Shown: positions 42,867 to 50,338 of the stretch, one piece after another
How positions within the stretch are numbered: the first letter of the stretch is position 1
How the letters are laid out: each line of letters starts with the position of its first letter
NCBI RefSeq assembly: GCF_018449655.1
Contig: NZ_JAAVUX010000020.1
Coordinates: 1-64,000 of the forward strand
From: Pseudomonas sp. dw_358
GTDB taxonomy: Bacteria; Pseudomonadota; Gammaproteobacteria; Pseudomonadales; Pseudomonadaceae
Length of the DNA: 64,000 nt
Direction: 5' to 3'
Notes under the pieces: model-generated
Database searches by the model: none
What the model saw: the letters and a program-made list of their open reading frames with translations, nothing else
What the model was told of the DNA's origin: nothing
Translations under genes and position numbers: made by a program

Positions 42867-43415
42867 ATGACTGCCAAGCTCTATGACATCCCGCTGAAAA
42901 AAATCGACGGGGCCCAGGCCAACCTGGGCCAGTACGCCGGCAAGGTGCTGCTGGTGGTCAACGTCGCCTCCAAATGCGGCCTGACCCCGCAGTACACCGG
43001 GCTGCAAGCGTTGTACCGCAGCAAGCACGGCGAAGGCCTGGAAGTGCTGGGGTTTCCCGCCAACAACTTCAAAGGCCAGGAGCCGGGCACCGAGGCCGAG
43101 ATTCAGGATTTCTGCTCGGTGAACTATCAGGTGGACTTTGCGCTGTTCTCGAAAATCTCCGTGGTCGGCGACGACCAGCACCCGTTGTACGCCGAGCTGA
43201 CCCAGGCGCAACCCAGCGCCGAAGGTGACGGCCCGTTTCGCGAGCGTCTCAAGGGCTACGGCGTGGAGTCGGCGAGCCCGAGTGACGTGTTGTGGAATTT
43301 CGAAAAATTCCTCATCGACCGCAAGGGTCAGGTCGTGGGCCGCTTCGCTCCGGATGTCGCGGCAGATGACCCGCGCCTGGTCGCGGCCATCGATGCGGCG
43401 CTCGCCCAGGCCTGA
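42867..43415 (+). CDS. Glutathione peroxidase-like thiol peroxidase
   Basis: A 182-residue protein starting at ATG 42867 after GAGGAA. The peroxidatic cysteine is in NVASKCGLTPQYTGLQ, the resolving cysteine in IQDFCSVNYQVDF, and LWNFEKFLID supplies the active-site Trp and Asn. The intermediate motif reads FPANNFKGQEPG instead of FPCNQF, losing a third cysteine not needed for catalysis. It reduces peroxides with thioredoxin or glutathione. Its stop codon is immediately followed by that of the convergent MFS gene. Confidence 0.92.
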   Translation: MTAKLYDIPLKKIDGAQANLGQYAGKVLLVVNVASKCGLTPQYTGLQALYRSKHGEGLEVLGFPANNFKGQEPGTEAEIQDFCSVNYQVDFALFSKISVVGDDQHPLYAELTQAQPSAEGDGPFRERLKGYGVESASPSDVLWNFEKFLIDRKGQVVGRFAPDVAADDPRLVAAIDAALAQA

Positions 43416-44618
43416 TCAGCGCACCGATGTGCCCCTGGCCAGGAGGAATCTGGCCAGGGCAACCAACGGCAGCGCGCTGCCGGCACAGGCCACCCACAGC
43501 CAGCCGCCGCGTTCGAACAACGCACTGGCCAAGGCCGAACCCATCGCGCCTCCGGCAAAGATACTGGTGGTGTACAGCGCATTGAGGCGACCGCGACTGG
43601 CCGGGTCCAGGGCGTAGATCGCCCGTTGGCCCAGCACCATGTTCATCTGCACGGCAAAATCCAGCAGCACGCCCGTGAAGGCGAGGGTGATCACCCCCCA
43701 CGCCGAGGGCAGCAGCCAGGTGCAGAAGCTGAGTGGCGCCAGAATCATCGCCAGCAGCGAGGCGCGCTGGGTATGACCCGCATCGGCCAGGCGGCCGGCA
43801 ATGGGGGCAGCCACCGCACCGATGGCGCCCACCAGCGCAAAGATCGCGATCTGTGATTGCGAAAGACCATGATGCCGCGCCAGCTCCAGCGGTACTGCGC
43901 TCCAGAACAGGCTGAACGCCGCAAACATCAAGCCCTGGTAGAAGGCCCGCTGACGCAGCACCGGCTGCGCCATGAACAGGTGCGCGAGGGAGCGCAGCAA
44001 CTGCGGATACGTGGCCGAATGGCTCGGCTGGTGGCGCGGCATGGCGAGGCTGATCACCAGCAGGATGGCCAGCATGACCACGGCGGCGACGATGAATACC
44101 GCGCGCCAGCCAAAATGGTCCGCCAGCACGCTGGACAGGGGCCGGGCCAGCAGGATGCCCAGCAGCAGGCCGCCCATGATGCTGCCCACCACGCGACCAC
44201 GGCTGGCCTCGGGGGCGAGGTTGGCCGCCAGCGGGATCAGGATCTGCACCGACACCGAACTGAAGCCAATCAGCACGGACACCAACAGGAAGCTGCCGGG
44301 GTGCTCGGTCATTCCCGCCGCGATCAGGCTGACGCCGGCCAGCAGGGTCGTGCAGAGCATCAGCGCGCGGTTTTCCACCAGGTCGGTCAGCGGCACGAGA
44401 AAAAACAGGCCGACGGCATAGCCGATCTGGGTCAACGACACGATCAGGCTGGCGCTGTGGCTGGAAATGCCCAGGTCCGGTGCAATCAGGTCGATGATGG
44501 GTTGGGCGTAATAGATGTTGGCGACGATGGCGCCGCAGCAGAAAGCGAACAGCAGGGTGAGACCGCGCGTCATCACGGCAGCCGGGCGGCCGGAGGCGGT
44601 TTCGGATAGATTGCTCAT
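43416..44618 (-). CDS. MFS transporter (DHA-like efflux)
   Basis: A 400-residue protein with about 12 helices. ATG 44618 gives a short hydrophilic N-terminus before LTLLFAFCCGAIVANIYYAQ. LIVSLTQIGYAVGLFFLVPL, EASRGRVVGSIMGGLLLGIL and LDPASRGRLNALYTTSIFAG are typical of drug:H+ antiporter-like MFS carriers of the YnfM/arabinose-efflux type. Substrate unknown. Divergent from the choline-type binding protein. Confidence 0.82.
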   Translation of the reverse strand: MSNLSETASGRPAAVMTRGLTLLFAFCCGAIVANIYYAQPIIDLIAPDLGISSHSASLIVSLTQIGYAVGLFFLVPLTDLVENRALMLCTTLLAGVSLIAAGMTEHPGSFLLVSVLIGFSSVSVQILIPLAANLAPEASRGRVVGSIMGGLLLGILLARPLSSVLADHFGWRAVFIVAAVVMLAILLVISLAMPRHQPSHSATYPQLLRSLAHLFMAQPVLRQRAFYQGLMFAAFSLFWSAVPLELARHHGLSQSQIAIFALVGAIGAVAAPIAGRLADAGHTQRASLLAMILAPLSFCTWLLPSAWGVITLAFTGVLLDFAVQMNMVLGQRAIYALDPASRGRLNALYTTSIFAGGAMGSALASALFERGGWLWVACAGSALPLVALARFLLARGTSVR

Positions 44619-44799
44619 GGGCACGGGTTCCAGAAGGGGCGAGCCCATGGTACGCCAAAGCCCCTGCGGGCGCAGGTCGCTCCAGTGCAAATGGCGGTCG
44701 CCGCAGGACGTTTCACGGCGCCATGGTCGACGTATTTTGCTTACCACGGCGCAACAAGACGCCGCTCATCATAATGACTCTGCCCCACGAGACCCCGCC

Positions 44800-45771
44800 A
44801 TGAAAAGACTGACTCAACGTTGTCTGACGCTCGCCCGGCCGCTGTTCGTCGGCGGCCTGCTGACCACCGCTCTGGTCTCCCACGCGGCGCTCGCCGCCGA
44901 CCCACCGCAATGCCAGACCGTGCGCATGGGTGTGGTCAACTGGACCGATGTGATTGCTACCAGCGGCATGGCGCAGGTGCTGCTCGATGATCTGGGCTAT
45001 GACACCAAGCAGACCAGCGCCGCCCAGCAGATCATCTTCGCCGGGATCCGCGACAACCGGCTGGACGTGTTCCTCGGCTACTGGAAGCCGGCCATGGACA
45101 AGAACATCGAGCCGTTCATCGCCGCCAGGCAAGTGTCCGTGATGAGCCCACCCAGCCTGAACGACGCCCAGGCGACCTTGGCCGTGCCGCAGTACGTGGC
45201 GGATGCCGGGCTGAAAACCTTTGCCGATATTGCCAAATTCAAGGACAAGCTGGGGGGCAAGATCTATGGCATCGAGTCGGGCAGCGGGGCCAATGCCACG
45301 ATCCAGAAAATGATCGACACCAATCAATTCGGCCTGGGCGGGTTCAAGCTGGTGGAGTCTGGCGAGGCCGGGATGCTGGCGGCGGTGCAGCGAGCCACCA
45401 CCCGTAAAGAGTTCGTGGTATTCGTGGGCTGGAAGCCGCACCCGATGAACATCAACATGAAGATGGCCTACCTGACCGGCAGCGAAGACGTGTATGGCCC
45501 TAATGAAGGGGCTGCCACGGTGTCTTTCGTCACCGCGCCGGATTATGCCCAGCGCTGCCCGAACGTGGACCAGTTGCTGAAGAACTTGACCTTCACCTCG
45601 GCCCAGGAGAGCGCGTTGATGGTGCCGATCATGGAGCGCAAGACCCCTGAAGAGGTGGCGCGCAAATGGCTCAAGGAACATCCTCAGGATCTACAGCGTT
45701 GGCTGGCCGGGGTGACCACGTTCGACGGCAAGGACGGGATCAAGGCGGTGCAGGTGGCGTCCAATCCTTGA
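44800..45771 (+). CDS. Choline/betaine-type ABC substrate-binding protein, orphan
   Basis: A 323-residue protein with a signal peptide (LARPLFVGGLLTTALVSHAALA). The quaternary-ammonium-binding tryptophans are seen in VVNWTDVIATSG, FLGYWKPAMDK and FVGWKPHPMN; IYGIESGSGANATIQ and NEGAATVSFVTAPDYAQRCP match ChoX/CbcX/CaiX. It binds choline, carnitine or a related cation in the periplasm. No permease or ATPase is adjacent, as for the satellite binding proteins CaiX and BetX in Pseudomonas. Its stop overlaps the next start by four bases, linking it to an esterase. Confidence 0.87.
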   Translation: MKRLTQRCLTLARPLFVGGLLTTALVSHAALAADPPQCQTVRMGVVNWTDVIATSGMAQVLLDDLGYDTKQTSAAQQIIFAGIRDNRLDVFLGYWKPAMDKNIEPFIAARQVSVMSPPSLNDAQATLAVPQYVADAGLKTFADIAKFKDKLGGKIYGIESGSGANATIQKMIDTNQFGLGGFKLVESGEAGMLAAVQRATTRKEFVVFVGWKPHPMNINMKMAYLTGSEDVYGPNEGAATVSFVTAPDYAQRCPNVDQLLKNLTFTSAQESALMVPIMERKTPEEVARKWLKEHPQDLQRWLAGVTTFDGKDGIKAVQVASNP

Positions 45772-46682
45772 GTGATTATCCGCTGTCAGCGGCCATGGCG
45801 GGCTTTGTCGAGAAGACCCGCGCCTATGCCTGTGCCGACGAGGCGATTGATGCTCAACGCTTCGCTTACCGGCGCATGTGCGCGGCATTCACGCCGCCGC
45901 GTTCCGCGTCTCTTGAGGTGCTTGACCGCATCATCGCGCAGGTGCCAGTGCGCCGCTACCGTCCCAAGGGGCTGGCGCCGACCTCCGGCTGGGGCTGGTT
46001 GTTGTACCTGCATGGCGGTGGCTGGGTGGTGGGCGATCTGGACTCCCATGACTTCATCTGCGCCGAGTTGGCCGTCGCCCTCCAGGTCACCGTGGTGGCC
46101 GTCGATTATCGGCTCGCACCGGAACACCCTTTCCCGGCCGCGCTCCAGGATTGCCTGGCGGTCTGGCAGGGCCTGATCGATCAGCCGGCGGGCTGGCAAC
46201 TGGCAGCGCGGCCGGGAACGGTCATGGGCGACAGTGCCGGGGGCAATCTGGCGGCGGCGTTGTGCCTGGCGCTGCGGGACACAGGGCGACCCGTGCCCGC
46301 CGCGCAAGTATTGATCTATCCGGGGCTGGGTGGCAGCGAGAATGGCGCTTCACGCCGTGAGTGCCGCTATGCACCGCTGCTCGGCGCACAAGAGGTGCAG
46401 GTGTATCAGCAGTTGTATGTACCGGCAACCGCTCGGACTAATCCGCTGGCGCTGCCGTTGCTGGCCGGAGATTTTTCGCGTTTACCGCCGGCGTTTGTCG
46501 CCGTGGCGCAGTTCGATCCGTTGCGTGATGACGGCGTCGAATACCATCGACGGTTGCTGGCCGCCGGGGTCGTGAGCGAATTGTACTGGGGCGAGGGATT
46601 GGTCCATGGTTGTCTGCGAGGGCGGCATCAGGTGCCGGAGGTGGATGCGCTTTATGCTGCGCTGTTGGATTTCTGGTCATGA
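45768..46682 (+). CDS. Alpha/beta hydrolase, hormone-sensitive lipase (acetyl esterase) family
   Basis: About 304 residues. The preferred start is TTG 45768, whose TTGA overlaps the stop of the binding-protein gene; ATG 45795 would shorten it by nine residues. LHGGGWVVGDLDSHD is the oxyanion motif of the HSL family, MGDSAGGNLAAALCL holds the catalytic serine, AQFDPLRDDGVEY the aspartate and EGLVHGCLRGR the histidine. No signal peptide, so cytoplasmic. Coupling to a quaternary-ammonium binding protein suggests it hydrolyses choline or carnitine esters after uptake. Confidence 0.85.
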   Translation: MSDYPLSAAMAGFVEKTRAYACADEAIDAQRFAYRRMCAAFTPPRSASLEVLDRIIAQVPVRRYRPKGLAPTSGWGWLLYLHGGGWVVGDLDSHDFICAELAVALQVTVVAVDYRLAPEHPFPAALQDCLAVWQGLIDQPAGWQLAARPGTVMGDSAGGNLAAALCLALRDTGRPVPAAQVLIYPGLGGSENGASRRECRYAPLLGAQEVQVYQQLYVPATARTNPLALPLLAGDFSRLPPAFVAVAQFDPLRDDGVEYHRRLLAAGVVSELYWGEGLVHGCLRGRHQVPEVDALYAALLDFWS

Positions 46683-46693
46683 GACCCTCCTGA

Positions 46694-47623
46694 TCAATCT
46701 GGCACGGGTGTGGGCAAGGGGGTGCCTTCGGCCCATGCGGCCAGATTTGCCAGCACCAGATTGGACATTGCCCGCCGGGTGCTCCAGGTGCCGCTGGCCG
46801 AGTGCGGCGCCAGCAGTACGTTGTCCAGCTCCAGCAGGCCGGGATGGGGCCGGGGTTCGTTCTCGAAGACATCCAGGGCCGCGCCGGCCAGCCGGCCTTC
46901 AGCCAAGGCCTGCGCGAGGGCGGCTTCGTCAACCACGCTGCCGCGCCCGACATTGATCAGATAACCCTCCTTGCCCAGCGCCGCCAGCACCTCGGCATCC
47001 ACCAGGTGATGGGTACTGGCACCACCGCCGACCGCCACCACCAAAAAATCCACCGCGGTCGCCAGTTCCAGCACACTGGGGTAGTACGGCCAGGCGACGT
47101 CCTGCGGTTGGCGCCCGGTGTAGGCAATGGTCATCTCGAACCCGGCGGCGCGGCGGGCAATGGCCGAGCCGATGCGACCCAGGCCGATGATACCCAGGCG
47201 CGCACCGCTGACCTTACGGGTGAACGGGAAGGGGCCGTCGACCCAGGCCCCGGAGCGGGCAAAACGATCGGCCACGCGGGTATTGCGGGCGATACCCAAG
47301 AGCAGGGTCATGGCGAAATCGGCGACGTCATCGGTGAGCACGTCGGGGGTGTGGGTCACCGAGATACCGCGCTCGCGCGCGGCAGCCACATCGACACCGT
47401 CATAGCCCACGCCGAACACCACAATGACTTCCAGCGCCGGGAGGCGCGCGATCAATTCGCGGCGCACGGTGGACTCGCCGTTGGCTACCAAGGCCCGGAT
47501 ATCGGCGGTCGCCGGACTCAGGTCACGGCCATCCTCGGCGGCGTCGATCACCGTGTAGCGGGCGTGCAATTGTTCATCGAGCATGGCCGGCAGACGGGCA
47601 ATTTTCAGAATCCTGGATTTCAT
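46694..47623 (-). CDS. D-2-hydroxyacid dehydrogenase (glyoxylate/hydroxypyruvate reductase-like)
   Basis: A 309-residue enzyme starting at ATG 47623 preceded by GAGG. LGIIGLGRIGSAIARRAAGF is the NAD(P)-binding motif; VVFGVGYDGVDVAAARERGI with the substrate-binding Gly, NVGRGSVVDEAALAQAL with the catalytic Arg region and LLAPHSASGT with the catalytic histidine are present. It interconverts 2-keto and D-2-hydroxy acids. The start overlaps the stop of the MFS gene upstream (ATGA), suggesting that it processes the acid imported by that carrier. Confidence 0.9.
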   Translation of the reverse strand: MKSRILKIARLPAMLDEQLHARYTVIDAAEDGRDLSPATADIRALVANGESTVRRELIARLPALEVIVVFGVGYDGVDVAAARERGISVTHTPDVLTDDVADFAMTLLLGIARNTRVADRFARSGAWVDGPFPFTRKVSGARLGIIGLGRIGSAIARRAAGFEMTIAYTGRQPQDVAWPYYPSVLELATAVDFLVVAVGGGASTHHLVDAEVLAALGKEGYLINVGRGSVVDEAALAQALAEGRLAGAALDVFENEPRPHPGLLELDNVLLAPHSASGTWSTRRAMSNLVLANLAAWAEGTPLPTPVPD

Positions 47624-48963
47624 TGCGACCTCGCGGTGGCCGTGGCGCTGCCCGGCGGTGGTGACTGAACGGGAACCTGGCGGGGCGCATGGCCCAGATA
47701 GACGCCCAGCACGCCCCCGGCCAGCAGCGCCCCGGCCACCAGCAGCAGGGCATAGTCGTAGCTCTGGGTAGCGTCCTTGATCCAACCCATCACCGGCGGC
47801 AGGCCCAGCCCGGCAATGTTGGCGATGGAATTGATCAAGGCAATGGAGGCCGCTGCCGCAGCGCCCGACAGGTACTCGGTGGTGGTCGCCCAAAACACCG
47901 GGGTGGCGGCCCAGTTCAAACCGACCGCCACCACCAGCAGGCCGTAGGCCAGCCATGAATTGCTCGAAGCCACCGCCAGCGCCAGCAGCACCCCGGCCAA
48001 CATCAGCGGCACGCCCATGTGCCGGCCTCGCTCGCGCTTGTGGTCGGAATGGCGGCCGTTGAAGAACATGAACACGCACGCGAACAGGAACGGCAAGGCC
48101 GACAGCACGCTGACGGTAAACGACGCCTGCCCGGACACCGACTTGACGATCAGTGGCAGGAACAGGGTGATGCCGATGGTGCCGAACGCCTGTAACAGCC
48201 AGAACAATGCCAGTAGCCAGACCTGGCGACTGCGAAAGGCGCTTTGCCAGCCGGCGTGACGGGAAATCGGGCTGCTGGCCTGCTCGGCGGCAAGGGTGCG
48301 ACTCAACCACTGTTTCTGATCGTCTTGCAACCAATGGGTGCGGTCGGGGGTTTCCGGCAGGTAGCGCAGCACGACAATGCCCAGCACTACCGCCGGGATG
48401 CCTTCGAGCAGGAACAGCCAGCGCCAGCCACTGACACCCCAGTGGCCGTCCAGGTGCAGGAAGGCGCCCGACAGTGGCAGGCCGATGACCGACGCCAGCG
48501 CCGCACCGATATAGAAGAACGACATGGCCTTGGCCCGATCACTGCGGGGAAACCACTGTGACAAGTAATAAATAATCCCCGGGGTGAACCCGGCTTCGGC
48601 CGCCCCCAACAGCAGGCGCATGCCATACAGCTGGTTGGCACTCTGTACCAGGCTCATGCCGGCGGCGACCAGACCCCAAGTGATCATGATCCGAGCAATC
48701 CAGCGCCGCGCACCGACCCGGGTCAGGACCAGGCTGCTGGGCACTTCCAGGAGAATGTAGGTGAGGAAGAACAGGCCGACACCGATGCCGTACATCCGCG
48801 CGGTGAGTCCCAGTTCTGCATTCATCTGCAGAGCGGCCACGGAGATGTTGGACTTGTCGATATAGGCGACCATGTACAACAGCATCAGAAACGGTATCAA
48901 CTTGAGGTTGAGGCGTTTCAAGGTGCTGGCGTGCAGACCGGCATCCACGCTGGGATGGATCAT
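47620..48963 (-). CDS. MFS anion:cation symporter (ACS family)
   Basis: A 447-residue, 12-helix carrier starting at ATG 48963 with GAGAGG upstream. KLIPFLMLLYMVAYIDKSNI, LLEVPSSLVLTRVGARRWIA, AAEAGFTPGIIYYLSQWFPR and YLPETPDRTHWLQDDQ are typical of ACS carriers for organic anions such as tartrate, glucarate or phthalate. With the coupled hydroxyacid dehydrogenase it probably imports a sugar acid or hydroxy acid. No regulator gene is adjacent. The 236-base gap to the next gene (48964-49199) shows nothing certain. Confidence 0.88.
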   Translation of the reverse strand: MIHPSVDAGLHASTLKRLNLKLIPFLMLLYMVAYIDKSNISVAALQMNAELGLTARMYGIGVGLFFLTYILLEVPSSLVLTRVGARRWIARIMITWGLVAAGMSLVQSANQLYGMRLLLGAAEAGFTPGIIYYLSQWFPRSDRAKAMSFFYIGAALASVIGLPLSGAFLHLDGHWGVSGWRWLFLLEGIPAVVLGIVVLRYLPETPDRTHWLQDDQKQWLSRTLAAEQASSPISRHAGWQSAFRSRQVWLLALFWLLQAFGTIGITLFLPLIVKSVSGQASFTVSVLSALPFLFACVFMFFNGRHSDHKRERGRHMGVPLMLAGVLLALAVASSNSWLAYGLLVVAVGLNWAATPVFWATTTEYLSGAAAAASIALINSIANIAGLGLPPVMGWIKDATQSYDYALLLVAGALLAGGVLGVYLGHAPRQVPVQSPPPGSATATARSQ

Positions 48964-49199
48964 GTGAACCTCTCTTTTTATGTGCTTATGGCGAGATGGT
49001 TTGCGGCGATGTGTGCTGAGAACCACGGTAGAGTAGATGTAACGATCTTTCAATATATGATTTACCCATCCACAATATGGGATTTATTGGGCCTAATGGA
49101 CTCGACGGCAGATACGCCTTGATCACACCGTTTTCCAGCCGTGCAAACATGGCGCAAAAGCCGAGCGGGCTTGCGATGCAGGCATCGCGGTCCAGGCTT

Positions 49200-50303
49200 T
49201 TAAACCGAAGCCAACCCTGCCAACCCACGCTCGAAGATCTGCCACGTGCGCAGCGCAGCAACCGCCCGCCATTCCGGGTCGGCGGGATAGAACTGTTCCA
49301 GCAGCGCTCGCTTTATTCCGGCCCCGGTGGCACCCAGTGGATCACCGTGCAGGTGCAGCCAATGGTCGTCGCGCAGCACCTGATGAATCTGCGCACCCGG
49401 GTAGGTGCCGCATTCGATGACCAGAGGCATCAGCCGCACCTCAGGCAGGGCATCCAGCAGAGCCTGAGAGGTATAGCCGGTGGCGGTGGCGGCGACCCCG
49501 GTTTCACTGTGCTGATCCTGGCCGGTGATCAGCGTGTAGAGCCAGGGTCCGAACAGCCGCTGCGCGGCGGGCAGCGCCGGATAGGCGGCCTGGACGATGG
49601 TCAGCAACATGGGATGCCCGTATTCACCGGCACCGGTGTGCAGATCGAAGGTCATTACCACCTTCGCCTGGGCCAGGTGTGTGTCGGCGATGGTGTGCAG
49701 GGTCTGGTTGGACCAGCTGGCGCGTTGACCACCGAAGAACAGCCCGTCGGCATGGCGGTATTGCCCAGCCTCGACAATCGCCATGACCCCTTGCCACCCC
49801 AGCTCGGCAATGCGTGCATCGAGCCGGTCATCGGCCTCTTGCCGTAGCGGGCCGGCGAGCTGGGTGCAGGTGTAGATCGCGTGGATGTCATCGTAGGCGG
49901 TGTTGTTTGGCAACGGACGATTGAAGTCCAGGTAGTTGCGGTTCAGATCGAGGTTGTCTTCGTTGACCCGGCGCTGCCAGGCCGTGCCCCACGGATTGAT
50001 CAAGTGCACCATGACGATGGCAGTGTCGGCAGGCAACTCACGACCGGCCAGCTCGCCGAGCCATGCGGTCTGGCTGTCGGAACCGTAATAGCCTTCGATG
50101 CCGTGGGTGCCGCTCAACGCCACCAGCAGCCGGCTGGCGTTCGCATCGCCCAGGACCGCGACATCGGTGCAGAGTGCTTCGCCAAACGGCCCCGGCAGCG
50201 GGTGAGGGTAACGGTGCAATGTGGCACCGGCGGCGTGCGCCGCCGCCAGGAAACGCGCACGTTGCGCGCCGAAGGATGGCGCCGGGGGGAAGAAGCTCGA
50301 CAT
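49200..50303 (-). CDS. DUF2817 zinc-peptidase-like protein (M14 fold)
   Basis: A 367-residue protein starting at ATG 50303. LLVALSGTHGIEGYYGSD gives the H-x-x-E zinc motif near residue 70, DTAIVMVHLINPWGTAW the next segment, NLDLNRNYLDFNRPLP an arginine/asparagine substrate motif and TFDLHTGAGEYGH the third ligand region, as in carboxypeptidase/succinylglutamate desuccinylase-like enzymes. No signal peptide. It follows the patatin gene after 35 bases, so both are probably co-transcribed. Substrate unknown. Confidence 0.83.
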   Translation of the reverse strand: MSSFFPPAPSFGAQRARFLAAAHAAGATLHRYPHPLPGPFGEALCTDVAVLGDANASRLLVALSGTHGIEGYYGSDSQTAWLGELAGRELPADTAIVMVHLINPWGTAWQRRVNEDNLDLNRNYLDFNRPLPNNTAYDDIHAIYTCTQLAGPLRQEADDRLDARIAELGWQGVMAIVEAGQYRHADGLFFGGQRASWSNQTLHTIADTHLAQAKVVMTFDLHTGAGEYGHPMLLTIVQAAYPALPAAQRLFGPWLYTLITGQDQHSETGVAATATGYTSQALLDALPEVRLMPLVIECGTYPGAQIHQVLRDDHWLHLHGDPLGATGAGIKRALLEQFYPADPEWRAVAALRTWQIFERGLAGLASV

Positions 50304-50338
50304 GGGGGCCTCGCGAATAGGTGGGCAAGGCGCCCATC

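Noticed and set aside
42867..43415. Loss of a catalytic cysteine in the peroxidase
   Set aside because: The missing Cys is the one in the FPCNQF segment. The peroxidatic (SKCG) and resolving (FCSVNY) cysteines are both present.
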